A stretch of DNA of 64,000 nucleotides, taken from positions 1 to 64,000 of the forward strand of contig NW_025813492.1 of assembly GCF_021976095.1 (NCBI RefSeq), in the 5' to 3' direction. The position numbers were made by a program, and so were the translations under genes. The notes beneath the pieces are model-generated. The model did not search any database. It had not been told where the DNA came from and saw only the letters and a list, made by a program, of their open reading frames with translations. Origin of the DNA: Xenia sp. Carnegie-2017 (lineage: Eukaryota > Cnidaria > Anthozoa > Malacalcyonacea > Xeniidae). Below, piece after piece: positions 49,955 to 61,582 of this stretch. How positions within the stretch are numbered: the first letter of the stretch is position 1; the number at the start of each line of letters is the position of its first letter.

Positions 49955-50130
49955 CACTGAACAAGAGTTAAACCATCGATTAACATTTTTAGACGTTCTT
50001 GTTTATCAACGCAATACTGAGTAAATTCCTTACTACTATTCTACGCAAAGTTACTCTCACGGGTTTGGATACACGCTTGGACTTGTTCTCTTGACGAAGA
50101 GAAATAATGTCTTTGGTAGAGTGCCTGATA
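49955..50130 (+). mobile_element. Possible Penelope-type RT fragment
   Basis: NTEQELNHRLTFLDVLVYQR resembles the conserved FLDVLV block that follows the YVDD motif in Penelope RTs, and the next residues could be a worn YRKPT region. The fragment is short, so weak. Confidence 0.35.
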
Positions 50131-50574
50131 AAGCCCATGAATAGGGATTGTTAACAAAGAAGTTCTTAACTTCTTAAAAATATATTAACTTCTTCAAAAG
50201 AAAATAGGAAGTGGATAGATAATCAAGACATTTCTTTTAATTGGAGTCCTTCAAAGACCTCAACTCTCTTCGTAAGGATTCTGTTTTTATACTAAAAAAA
50301 TAGACAATAAGGAGGAACTGTTAAAATTGTTACTCATGTAATAGCTCTTCGCATGCATGTTTTTAAAAGAGCTGTGAGTTTGTGTTAAAACATAGAAGAA
50401 ACAACTTTTAGGAGTGATTAATTTTTTTTAGTATCTGTAACTAAATGTTACATCAGCTTCTGAGTATGCTCGCTCCCAAGGAAGTATTTTACTCAAAATA
50501 ATCAGATTTTGAATATTTTCCTGACACAAAAATTGGACTATAAGATTATAAAGAAATTACTTTAACTTACACTT

Positions 50575-50882
50575 AATAAAGCAATAATTGTAAGTAGCAA
50601 CAGAACAAACACCCACCACCAGTCCAAATCAACAGCCAAACGTGACGGTGTAGTTTTGATTTAGAATCCAGGTTGCATTGATCAGCACATATAGGTAAAG
50701 ATGGAGAAGTAACTGCTGTGGTTGTGTGCTCCCTACTATTAGGTATAGTTGGAAATCTTGAAGATGGTAATGTTGCCGAAAACTCTGTAAATCTGGTTGA
50801 TGAGAAGAATGAGCTCATCTTTTTCGAAAAATTAACATAATGCTTTCCACTTGGCCTGATTGTAGACGCAACTGCTCTCCTT
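50575..50882 (-). pseudogene. Ser/Thr-rich stalk plus transmembrane exon of an Ig-like receptor family
   Basis: On the minus strand, after an AG acceptor: KKMSSFFSSTRFTEFSATLP and HTTTAVTSPSLPI form a Ser/Thr/Pro-rich stalk, followed by a hydrophobic stretch. The best helix (DWWWVFVLLLLTIIALLS, then a GTAAGT donor) is in a different frame from the stalk; in the stalk frame a second hydrophobic run ends in a stop. Either this exon is frameshifted or there is an undetected intron. It lies downstream of the Ig-like gene at 53.4-52.9 kb. Confidence 0.5.
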
Positions 50883-51309
50883 TGTGTCGAAAAAACGAAA
50901 TTAAATAATGCTAAATGCCTTTTAATTTATACAAGATTTTTAAAAGTTAATGAATCCAATATTTGGCAATGTTAAGTAGACATGAAATGCTACCAAGCAT
51001 CACAAAAACTATCATTGGAAGAATGCAGTCAGCACAATGCAGTCAGCAAGTTTGAATTTTTATGTAAAATTTTATATTGTTAGCTTTATCCGATTTCTTT
51101 TCAATTAGACTGCAAAAATTAATGTGTTAAAATGAAAAACCACGCGTGCTGACTTGCGTGTGTGTTAAAACAACACGAAAACGCTTCAACATCGATCAAC
51201 AGTTCTTTTTCTTCGCAATATGTTTTTTGCATTATAAGCATGTTATACTTTAAACTATGGGCTGAACATTTGCAAAACGCAAAAAAGTAAACTTGAAAAA
51301 CTTAGTTTC

Positions 51310-51392
51310 CGTTTGTAGAGGCAAAGACACTTGATTGCGCAATAGTTGACAATGTTGTCGGTGAAAGAAGCTGAGTGGAACCTGGAATAACA
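51310..51392 (-). pseudogene. Stalk-like exon
   Basis: After the acceptor TTATTCCAG, GSTQLLSPTTLSTIAQSSVF and ASTNGN then a stop. It resembles the other stalk exons here (alignment of S-LL-PT-STI with the exon at about 52680). No transmembrane partner was found. Confidence 0.4.
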
Positions 51393-51435
51393 GAATTTGC
51401 TTACATAAAATTCATTCTAGAATTATTCTAATTCA

Positions 51436-51670
51436 GGGCTGGTTTACGAAGCCTGCATAGCGTTATTCATTGGATAGCGAAAATTTTCAAACTTGTAGAA
51501 ATGGTGTTTGTATTTTCTTGCAACAAAGAAATTTTGTAATCTTCGAAACAATATTTTATTTCAGTGATTGCACACAGTTGAAATCGTACAATTTTATTCA
51601 TAAGAGATTTTTTGAAAGTTCAAAAAATGCTATCCAATGCAAAGCTATTCGGCCTTCGTGCAACCGGCCT
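51436..51670. mobile_element. MITE-like foldback element, about 235 bp
   Basis: Left GGGCTGGTTTACGAAGCC and ATTCATTGGATAGCGAAAAT; right end is the imperfect inverse ending TTCGTGCAACCGGCCTC. Same family as 10775-10989. Confidence 0.6.
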
Positions 51671-51957
51671 CTATTTTTTGCATAATACATAATGATTGCC
51701 TTCAAATGAACATCATATTTTTGTTAACTTTAACTAATCAAAATTTGAATTAGCTTATTCTCTCCTCTTTTAGATTGAAATAATTTATTTTTAATAAGCA
51801 ACTTTACACAGTATTATCATGTAATGTAGCTACGTTTTAAATATCAGAAAACCACACGGACTACGGAAGAAAGCCAATGTTGACGATATTCTGATTTGGT
51901 AAAATTCTTTAGAAAATGTTCTAGAAAACTTTTTAACTTACGGACTTATAATTACTT

Positions 51958-52119
51958 TAAACAATAATTTTCACTGCAAGTAGCAAGCAAAAAAGAATGC
52001 ACACTACAATTAGACACTGCAAAATGGAATAATTCAAAGAATTGATAAAGATACTGTTTTAGTAGAAGATATGTTGAATGGCATATCGGTTGAAAACGTT
52101 GATAAACATGATGTGGGAA
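51958..52119 (-). pseudogene. Stalk and transmembrane exon pair, set 2
   Basis: The stalk exon starts at 52119 after TTTGTTTTAG (PTSCLSTFSTDMPFNISSTK) and can end at a GTATCT donor. After an intron of about 40 nt and the acceptor ATTTTGCAG, the helix CLIVVCILFCLLLAVKIIV lies at about 52018-51960 and ends at a stop. Read by eye; expression unknown. Confidence 0.45.
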
Positions 52120-52511
52120 CTAAAACAAAGCGTAGGTAAACATAATAAGATTTATTTTTGCAATTCTTTTTGCTTTGGGAACTTTATGCATACTTTTTAT
52201 AACTGTTTCCTCTAATTATTTTTAATATAAAAATACATCCTGTTGCCATCACATGCAAGGATAAAAAATTGAGTTTTGTGACAGTTATCACAATGACACG
52301 ATACTTCAAGCTAGCTCAGGAAACTAATCAATTAAAATTCAGAGTAGTTGTGAATTTTATATTGAAGAATTAAGCAAATTTGACAATATAATTTTATCAT
52401 TTGTTTTTGGTGCTTAAAATTAATGAGCTGGTGTTATTCGCATATTTTATTTTAAGAAAAGTTCTTAAAAAAATGTTAAGAAAACCTTTTTTCACGAACT
52501 TTATTACCTAA

Positions 52512-52682
52512 AACAATCACATACAATGCAAGCACAACCAAAAAAATGCACAGTTTAACGATGAAAAACGCTGAAAAAACATTAGAAAGTTATTATTTCT
52601 AGAAGTAGAATTTCTGGTAGCTTTATAGTTGAAAATTCTGTCGGCATTAAAAGTGATCTAGAAGCTAGAACAAAAGCAAAAA
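52512..52682 (-). pseudogene. Stalk and transmembrane exon pair, set 1
   Basis: The stalk follows the acceptor TTTTGTTCTAG with SRSLLMPTEFSTIKLPEILL. The transmembrane exon (about 52574-52512) follows the acceptor GTTTTTTCAG with FFIVKLCIFLVVLALYVIVL and ends at a GTAATA donor. I could not find a good donor for the stalk exon, so this set may be worn. Confidence 0.45.
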
Positions 52683-52917
52683 TTCTTTTTAATTCGCAAT
52701 ATCTTTGTATCGTTTTGAAGATGCCATACTTTAAACCATGGGTCTGAAAAATTAATCTGATCATATATTGCAAAAAAGTTGTTTCGTTTAAACAATAATT
52801 TACATATAAAGATCATGAAAACGGCAACATGTATAATAAAGATGAAGAAGTACCAAGCCACATGAAGAAGTACCAAGCCACAAAACAATGAGCCTAATGA
52901 ATAAAATCCAAGCTTAC

Positions 52918-53381
52918 CAATGATATACACATTGACATTCCTCGAATAGCGTTTCATTCTGGTATAGATGATTAGGGTATATTCCCCATTGTAACGTGTA
53001 TCCATATTTTTTAGTTCTAAGATTGATGGCATATAAACGTGAATTTCTAAGTTTGAATAAGGATGATAATATACAATTCCTCCATGATCATGCATTTCTG
53101 CAAGTCTTTTACGGGAAGACGAGCCATGGGGATGGAACAGCCACACCCGATATATAATTGGGTATGAAACTTTAAACGTCCACGTTATATTTATTGTGGT
53201 ACCAGGACGAAATAAGAATGTTTTGTTCTTATTTAAAACTGCTATATTTCCTGTAAGCAGAAGAGTATTTTTGCATCAGAACTCATTGAAAATTCAAGAA
53301 AATTAAAATTATTTGAGTTATAATACCTTTACAAAGAGAAATAAAAATTGTAAAAAAAACAATTGCAGATGCAGCTTTCAT
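52918..53381 (-). CDS. Ig-like (Alr-type) membrane receptor, signal peptide and Ig exon
   Basis: Exon 1, 53381-53327: MKAASAIVFFTIFISLCKG, a clear signal peptide, with a GTATTA donor. Exon 2, 53250-52918 (333 nt, in phase): about 111 residues with NITWTFKVSYPI, a YRVWLFHP strand and MDTRYNGEYTLII, the D-x-G-x-Y-type signature of a V-set Ig fold, ending at a GTAAGC donor. The canonical Ig cysteine pair is absent. Hydrozoan Alr allorecognition proteins have a signal peptide exon, one-exon Ig-like domains that often lack canonical cysteines, then stalk and transmembrane exons. The downstream minus-strand stalk and helix exons fit this plan. Assignment to Alr is by architecture only; other IgSF receptors are possible. 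No break is seen in these two exons. Confidence 0.55.
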
Positions 53382-53527
53382 TGTTCTTCCTAAAACGAAA
53401 TAGTTTTTGCTCAAAATTATATGTAGCATTTTAAGTATCTTTTAAAAAAACAAACGTGTTTTGCATAAAAATCAAACCAAACTAGCTAAATAGTTAAGAT
53501 TTAAATCAAATATTGCCATGATTGAGG

Positions 53528-56040
53528 CAGAGGCGGATCCAGGCTGGTGCAACTGATGCGAGTGCATCAGTCATAAAATTGAATAGTTAATGTTTCACAA
53601 CATTATAACTTACAATCAATACGAGCAAAATGCAAGAAATATATCAGATTGGAACGTTTATAGTTTCTAAATGCTTTAAATACCTTAACACTGACAATAT
53701 ATTGACAACAAATGTACATTGATGATTGAGAAATATTGTTAAAAGCCTTCGTAGATTGTTTACATGTGACTATCATTTTGATTACAGCCGCATTATTAAA
53801 AAAATGCATCGCTAAATATGGCGTTTTTATGTGTCGAAATTTTTAGCGAAAATTTGTTTCATCATCCAGCTACACTGAGCTGAATTTGTATTACTACGTC
53901 ACGGTGGCTAGATAGTGAATCACTACGTCACGGTGGGGAAAAAGTGCACCAGTTGGTGCAACAGTCCCGAGTCTCTTTGGCCGAGTGAACCACCTAAACG
54001 TCACGAATTTCATTGTTTTTTAGCCTACGTCACGGTGGGAAATCGCTGCTGACTGTTGCACTTAAGCCCGCGAACACCAAAATTTCATTCTGACTGGTGC
54101 ACTTGAGCCAGCGTTATCAATCTTCAAACCTTCAAAATTATAATTACATGACTATGGCATTTGGCTTATTTATATCTTGAAGTCATCATGGCTGAAAGTA
54201 GGCCTATATACGATCTTGGCTCATTGATTCAAGGCAGTAAAACCAGCGAGATTTCTTCTGTAAGCAAGGATTATGAAGCAAAAGTCTCTGCTGCCATTCC
54301 GACTAAAACAGACCTGTTTCGAAAAGGAAAGCTGGCAAGAGATCTTAACGCAGAGTTGCTTATCCCTAAGCATATGGGAGATAATTGGCGGCTTTAAAGT
54401 AAGTAGCTTGAAGTGCTTACTGCTTACTATGCTTGACATTGTAATGCATAGCTATAGGTCTATACTTGTATTTATGTAATGCTTATGGCTTACTCTTTTT
54501 ATTGTTAGGAATATGATGGGAAGGGGCACATGGGGTGTTTATTCCCTGTTGAATTTATTTAAATTTCAAAGCATCCTGACCTGCATTAACCTATTAAATC
54601 GAAATTTACTGTATTCTATTTTACAATGTCAATTTTCAAACTCCATGTCCAATATTGTTGGCTCAATGAAATTTAGCCAGTAGTATAATGCAATGCTTTG
54701 GATTTATGCCATAACTAGTGTGCACATAATTATGCATGTTGTTGTGCCAAATTTATAAAGTGTCATATAACATAAGATCACAAAACATTTTATTCACAAC
54801 TATATGTTTGAATTTGGGTAATCATGCATATTTATAGTGAAGATTTCTTCGGATTAAAGTCACTGGTAGAAGTCTCTACGCACTTCCTGGAGAAATCTCC
54901 ACTCTAATTGTGCTCACATGGATATTGGGATTTCAAAGTTACTTAACATACATAAAAATATAAGAGCTAATAATTTATATTACATTACTTCAGGATATTT
55001 CATAGATATATAAATATTCCATGTAATATGTTGTAATATGTGCTCAATGTGACAGACAGAGAGGGCACATTTTTCATACATTTTGCTTGTTTATAAATAC
55101 TAACTTTCTGAGCTATGCAATGTGTTGAATGTAAGAGCTATGCTGGACCAACCATGTTATTCATTAGAGTTTTTCATTTTCATATTGCATGCCTAATATT
55201 GTCAATCCCCTGAAATTTAGCAAAGCAAACTGTAATTACATATTATTTCAGTCACAACAATTTCTTATTATTTCTTCCACACCTAGCTTGATAATGACTT
55301 TCATATGAAGTTGAAATATTGCTTCGAACATTCTCTGTTGCTGTTATAACTGGAATCTTGAGTTTACAAGATGATGTTTTTTGAGTGTGTGCTCTCATTT
55401 ACAATCATGCACAGTGTGCCAAATTTCTAAATTTACCCTAAAACATTATGATCACATAAGGGTGGGTACACAGCAAAGCATTTCATTTACATAGATATGA
55501 TGTTACTGTATGGTCTTTACATTATTATTATGATCTCAAAATTACCCACTATACATAAAGATTTTAGAGCAACAGTTCTATATTGTAATACTTTTACATA
55601 TTTCATTGTATATTACATCACCATATTTTATTTTTGCATATGTGCATATGTGCATCCTGATCCTTATGTATAGAAGTCCTCACCATTGCACTTTGATTAA
55701 AGCTAGGAGGGCACATAGTATTAGCTATTAGGTACGTACTTATACTCGTCTTGAAAGCTGGTCTCATGAATTTGGTGGGAAAGTATAGCACTGGCATTAC
55801 CATGCTTAGATTCAATTATCAAAAAATTTTAGATTTTATATCATTGAAATTTGCGAAAAGTTTACAAACTAAGTAAAGCCAAGTTTTTTTAATTCTGTTA
55901 TCAAAACGCAGGAAATCGCATTTCCGATTGTCTAAAATACAAAATTTTCCGGAGGGCATCCTCCCAGACCCCCTACAGAGCTAGCGCCTTTGGTGCTCGC
56001 AGTGGTGCATCAGTCACGAAAATTGCTGGATCCGCCCCTG
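53528..56040. mobile_element. hAT transposon, 2513 bp, with 8-bp target duplication
   Basis: Left end CAGAGGCGGATCCAGG, right end the inverse of CAGGGGCGGATCCAGC. The 8-bp target duplication GATTGAGG lies at 53520-53527 and 56041-56048. Subterminal repeats include CTACGTCACGGTGG (three times, about 53892-54040) and GGTGCA/TGCATCAGT motifs near both ends. The ORF at 54161-54397 (KAKVSAA-type, 78 residues) is unassigned and no transposase catalytic motif is visible, so it is probably non-autonomous. Same broad family as 35379-37720. Confidence 0.9.
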
Positions 56041-56048
56041 GATTGAGG

Positions 56049-57393
56049 GATCTAACGGTCTATATTGCTTGAATGGTTTTGTGTTGATAATCTTATTTGA
56101 TTTGAATAATCCTGGACATAATTCAGACATTTCCATTATTACTCATTAGCTATAAAACCATTGTTTTTTTTCGGGTGTAGACATTTTACAAGAGGTTTTT
56201 TTGCCTACAATCTTAACTACTAGCTTTAAGCCACATATGAGTTAATCTAATCAAAACAATTTATATTTTCCTGAGTCTGTTTATCGGGATCCAAGTAAGT
56301 GGGGTTATTTTATGAATTAGAAGAAGGTCAATATATTAAATTAAATTATATTCTAGAGTTAAGTTTGCTTGAAGAAGGTAACTATAAAACATTCGGAGAA
56401 CATTGTCAGTTTTATACTTATCACATAGAAAGTTTTCTTCTCAAAGATATGATACTAAAGGAAATGCATATGATAGACTTTGACGCTGTTTAAAAATAAC
56501 TTTTTTAAAACGATTTGAAATTGACGTTGTGCATAGCACATAACATCAGGAAATATGGAAGTATTATATTCAGAAAAAATTTAATTGTAAATATACAGTT
56601 ACTTAATGTCATGCTTTGATCATTATAACAAGAATTGTGATATGTGCTTGCTTTTTCTTTTATTCTAGAAACATATAAAATGCTGGCAGTAATGCTGGTA
56701 TGGACAAAATACCTTGTACTGTGTTACGTGAAATGAGTAAAAGTGCGGACAAATGTTTTTGCAATTGCTGACCTTTCACCCCTTTGAATACAAGTACATG
56801 TAATGCAGTGAATGTCACCCAAATGACGTATGCTCAAATTTCATAGCAAGAACTTCCCGTAAAAATGTGCACAAAATACAACTCAAACTCTGACTCTTTC
56901 TCTTAGCGGCTAGCACTTGGTATACATCAGTATTCTACAGTTGTAATACAACGAAAGTTTTCGGTAGAACTTCGTCACTTTATCTGCTGTTTGTTTAAGA
57001 TTTGTATGTTTTTGCCGTATATGCAAGCTGTGCATCTAAAAATTTATGTGGGCAGACAAAAGAGTAGTTGCAAATTTAAATTATAAGTTACTATGCAAAC
57101 TAGGCTTTAAAAACAGTATCATAACACTAAACGCACAGAAAAAAACAAAAGATCAACAAACGTTTTAGCGATAACAACTCAAAAACTACAATTTCAAGGT
57201 TGTAAAACTAACTGCAGAAATTAAACGACTGAAAGTTTGATAGATTCAGAAAATAATTCGACAAGTCAAGGCCAACTGAACAACTATATCGTATCAAAGA
57301 TAGTTTGATAAAAGACTATTCAGCTCAAACTAAGAAAAAACGCGGCAAAATTGATAAAACATGTTTTAATTAAAATACAAAGAAAAAGAGACC
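56049..57393. other. No gene recognised
   Basis: AT-rich; one unassigned plus ORF at 56299-56493. May contain further stalk or tail exons of the 57.5-kb gene that are too short to see. Confidence 0.4.
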
Positions 57394-57397
57394 TTAC

Positions 57398-57660
57398 TTT
57401 CTACTTTCGGTAACTCCTCCAAGATCTTGTTTCCAAATAATGGCAACATGTACAAGTACTGATAAATTATGAAAGTCAATATTTACTTTACACTTGATAC
57501 TTTCATTTGTGAGACAGGGAGTTGAAGTTTCAGACGTTTTCGTGACTTTTATAGAATATTTCTTCTTTAATAACAATCAACGTCTTTCGCTTTGACAAAC
57601 AAACATACAGGAGCTGTCAACAGCGTAAAGATAAAACTTAACATATATATACAAGTTAAT
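57398..57660 (-). pseudogene. Small secreted or membrane protein fragment
   Basis: On the minus strand MLSFIFTLLTAPVCLFVKA (about 57645-57590) looks like a signal peptide, and a second frame continues with KYSIKVTKTSETSTPCLTNE, KCKVNIDFHNLSVLVHVAII and WKQDLGG before a GTAAGG donor. The frame change between them indicates a break or a missed short intron. The alternating hydrophobic strands suit a beta-rich extracellular domain; relation to the Ig-like gene is a guess. Confidence 0.35.
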
Positions 57661-57868
57661 TCACCCAAACAGATAACAAATGTTGACAACTGACTAGTTG
57701 TTTGCCTAAATGCAAAGTTTCTAAAACAGTTCTTTTCCGAACTCTTGATGTTTTCTTTGTTTTCTCTGTTTAGTTTTTTCTCGGTTTTATCTAGGGTTTC
57801 GTGGTTTTTATTTGGTTTCAGTCCATTCGCTATGGCAATTGCTCTCTTTAAGGCGATATTCAAATTTG

Positions 57869-58990
57869 TCACCACGACAAAATCTCTGTTTTATAGATTG
57901 CGATGATGTGTTGCCTAAGAGCGTGAAAGAGAGTTGGGAGAGGTTGCAGAGAAATGACATTGCCTAGGTAAGGAAAACCCTGCAGATTTTGGGTAAGGAG
58001 GAGTGTTGGTAAGAGAGTTGAAAAATAATATATTATGGTGGTCAAGACCATCTTGGTTGCGTGCGTAGTAGTCCCGAATATTATCCTATTGCAGTTATCG
58101 TATAGAATAGTTTTGGTGTTGTTTGTAGTATTTTTGTCCTTTTTCTTTAGTTGTGAGTATATGATGGGTATGTCGATATTTCTTTTTATTGTGTCGTTGT
58201 TCTTACTGTACCAAGCTTCTTTAAATTTGCGTGCGTGTTTAGTCTGTGTGCGTCCGAGTACTTTAGTTTCTGTCCAGTCGAATGTGTGGTTGTTTCCGTG
58301 GGTATGTTCTGCCGGTAGTGAGTTCGGATCTCGTCGTTTTATGGCGTTTTTGTGTTCTGTGAGTCTTGTTTCGATTTTCTTTGATGTTTGTCCTATGTAT
58401 TGCTTTGAACAGTCTTTACATGGTATCATGTAGATCGCGTCAGTTGTATCATGAATTGTTGTTTTGTCTTTATGTTTGGTGAAACATGATTTGAGTTGAT
58501 GTCTGATGGTGTGAGGTGAATTTTTGACTAATGGATACAGGATGTTATAAAGATATTTTGAAAGTTCATACGTAGGTGATCCTGAAAGTGATACGATAGG
58601 TCGAAGTGGGTTGTTTTCTTTGTGGAATTTTGGTAGTCCGTAGAATTTGGCAGTGGATGCGTCATTAGGTCGGATTCTTATGTAATCGTTTTCGGTAGTT
58701 TCTTTTTGTCTTTTAGTTGTTTCAGTTTCTGGTTGATGCGGTTGGTGGTCGTTTTTGCTGGGGTCTGTGTGGAGAAGTTCGTAGGTGGTGGTGTCTTGTA
58801 GGAGGATTTTGGCTTTGTCGATGTATTCTGATCTGTCCATGATAACTGCTTTGCGTCCTTTGTCAGCTCGTAATATGATTATTTCGTCGTCGTTTTTAGG
58901 TATTTAAGTGCTCGTAGTTCTTTGTTGTTTTGGTCTGTTAAGTTGGTGTACTTTAAAGCTGATTCCAGGTCGGCAACGTAGTCAAGTTTC
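57869..58990 (-). mobile_element. Penelope-like element keeping GIY-YIG but lacking the RT core
   Basis: The minus ORF 58840-57869 (323 residues) starts in the RT N-terminal fingers (ADKGRKAVIMDRSEYIDKA, FYGLPKFHKENNPLRPIVS, GSPTYELSKYL). It passes directly in frame into a GIY-YIG nuclease (AIYMIPCKDCSKQYIGQTSK, TRLTEHKNAIKRRD, then EAWYSK with the C-terminal Glu/Asn region). The RT palm with its YVDD motif is absent. The RT N-terminus extends slightly upstream, to about 58920. Internal deletion products of this kind are usually non-autonomous; the nuclease half looks unbroken. Confidence 0.85.
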
Positions 58991-59006
58991 ATGTTTGTAA
59001 ATGATG

Positions 59007-59216
59007 ATCGTCCAGGTTAAGTCCTGAGAAGGACTGTTTTGTTATTGTCGACTGACGTTTCGACAACCTTAGCGGTAGTCATCTTCAGAGTCTACCGCTA
59101 AGGTTGTTGAAAAGTCAGTTAACAACAACAAAAACAGTCCTTCTCAGGACTATACCAACCTGGGCGATCTACATTTACAAACATGTAACGATACTCCCGG
59201 GTTCGAGCCATTTACT
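59007..59216. repeat. Head-to-head Penelope terminal sequences (palindrome)
   Basis: The minus-sense copy 59092-59007 and plus-sense copy 59093-59216 meet at about 59092. Shared blocks are ACCGCTAAGGTTGT, ACAGTCCTTCTCAGGACT and ACCTGG-CGATC. The outer plus-sense part ends with TAACGATACTCCCGGGTTCG and CCATTTACTTTAA. This is the inverted-terminal-repeat arrangement known in Penelope elements. Confidence 0.8.
59050..59092 (-). ncRNA. Hammerhead-ribozyme-like motif, PLE terminus
   Basis: On the minus strand: GACT, CTGAAGA, extra T, hairpin GACTACC with GGTTGTC, GAA, ACGT, C, AGTC. Base-for-base the same fold as 14273-14315; only the stem II loop differs. The plus-sense copy across the palindrome centre lacks the 5' core. 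Confidence 0.65.
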
Positions 59217-61320
59217 TTAAGTTCGTCAAGTTTGTTCGCGTCTTTGAAGTTGTAATGTAATCCTTTGTTTAAAATTTTAGTTTGCTGTGCAGTTAGTGGT
59301 TTTCTCGAGATGTTTGTGACAAATTCGTTTGTGTTAGGATGGAGTTGTTTGTAAGATCTGGATTCTTGTAATTTTCGATGAACATATTTATGTGTATTTT
59401 ATGTGTATTTTATTTATGTATCTTATACATATTTATGTGTATTTTAAAATTGCCATTACCATTAACTAAAGGAATGTCTCTCATGTTAATTGAAAGAAAT
59501 TTTGCCTCCAGAATGATATACAATACAGTAAAAAAAAAAGGAAGGATTCATTCCTTGTGACACATAAGAGCAAAAAGACTGTTTATGCTTGAATCAGTAA
59601 TAAAGAACTGCTTTTTAATCAATGAACGTAATAAGACAAATCGATAACAAAATTTGGCTAAATAAACTACCAAAATTCAATTAAGCCTGAGACTGTCCTT
59701 GGAACAGAATTACTGCCATCGTTAACATATAAATATTGAATTATTTTGTCATCCAAATATTGTAAAAACGACCTATTTCACCGTTTCGTCTTTTTACTCT
59801 TATTCCTTTTCTTATGAATCTGCACTTGTATACTTCATGTGACATACAATTAAAACGTACGTACTTCGCAAGTATTCTATCCAAACTTCAAATTGGCCGG
59901 AAGTTTGTCTTGTGCGTAGTGTATATTCAAAGTTATCACAATTAACTTCATCCGACGGAAAACCAATATGGGTACATGGAAGTCATAACGTTGAACTCGA
60001 AATTCATACATCATATCATCATAGCGAATAAAACCAAACGGCTTATTTAACGCTTTGTCTTTGTCGAAGCGTTTAGACTAAAAATGTTTACTTTATACGG
60101 AGTGTCAGTTGTCTTATGTTTCAGCATCGTTTCTTACTTTTGATGAAAAAATATGACTTGTACAAACAAAATTTGCCTTTATGGAAATATTATTCTTGTG
60201 ACATCCTTTTACGCAGAATTATAATATATATAAAGATTCACTTTAATATGGCAAAAAATTATCATCGATTTCCACTCAATGTACTACCTTTCTTCTTAGG
60301 TACTTTATTTTCAAAAGCACAAACAAAGGCATTTTAACTGAAGAAATGCTCAATGATTTTCTCACAATTTGAAATTCAAAATCGCCGTAATTTTCGTACT
60401 GCGAATTCAATGAACGGCGGATGGCGTCTCCAAGTGGTATGAATACTTAAGCAAACACCTTACAGCAAAACAATCTTTTTTCTTAAGACTTACAACAGCA
60501 AGTACACATGTGCATTGACAATAAAACGAAATACGAAATGTAACTCACACAGATATTTTGGCTTGTTTCTTTGGATTGTTTCTTGTTTCTTGTCTCTTGT
60601 ATTTTATACGTTGACAATGTCGTCGTCAACAACACAATGAAAATGCCCTTATTTAATATTTAATTTCGTAGATGAAAGTGTGATCTTCTGAAGTGCTCGA
60701 TCGGTCTTTTAGCAACTAAACGAACAAACTGAACATTTAACAGCAGGGCGTAATCTAATTCTTAATTGAATACCATAAAGTTCATATGGAAATAAGTACT
60801 TGAAGGCAAATTAATTGCAAATCACAGGAATACATTTTAAAATGTTTGTTTTACATTTGTCTGTTTGCATTATTGCTGTTTTCTAAAGAAATAAAAGATG
60901 ATTGTGTTTGCACTGGCTTAGGTAAATCAAGGAGACTTTATGAGAAGTATCAGGCGGGTGAAAGGTGCAACGGTCGACAACTCGACCTTCGGTCTCAAGC
61001 TTTCACTGATTTTCTCTCAAGTTCTCCTAAGTCTCCTCAGTTTGTATAAGTCTTTATATAAAAACATAAATAACTAAAATAAGTCAGAAAACTATGTAGA
61101 GACAGGCAGACTGAGGTCAAGTCAAGGTCACCAAAAAAGTATTCGTAAAAATAAAATGTTGTGTATTGAAATTTTCAAAAGATGAAAGGTCTATTTCTTT
61201 GACCATCCTGTGCAAACATATATTTTATATATTTTTGAAAAACAAGATGAGAAGAGCTATGACTTGTGTAATGGTAACAATACCATTATCCAGACAGGAC
61301 ACAGTAGTTAGTGGAACTAA
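59217..61320. other. No gene recognised
   Basis: AT-rich. 59375-59450 has a short TATGTGTATTTTAT tandem repeat. The ORF at 60846-61049 has a hydrophobic start but no recognisable domain. Confidence 0.45.
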
Positions 61321-61582
61321 GGGGCTGTTTACATGAGCCCGGCAAGCCGGGCTAAAAGCCGGGCTAAGAGATGTAGCCGAGGCGCCCGGCCTCATAAGAA
61401 CTTCCTAATAAAATATAATTTAGTTTACATGAGCCCGGTTTGCCGAGATCCCGTTTGAGCTAGCCGGGGAGCCCGGTTAAACGGGGTAATTTTTTCCATG
61501 CAAACACGTCAGCCCGGCTGACCGGGCTTAAAGTAGAATTACCATAGTAACTAGATACGTTCATTCTTCGTTCTTTTGTGTA

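Noticed and set aside
52658-52917. Hydrophobic continuation of the Ig-like ORF past 52918 as the real transmembrane domain
   Set aside because: A strong GTAAGC donor lies at 52917, and the following stretch is the AT-rich intron read through; the spliced exons downstream are a better candidate, though this is not certain.
60846-61049. Small secreted protein ORF
   Set aside because: Hydrophobic start is short and the rest has no pattern or splice support; likely random.
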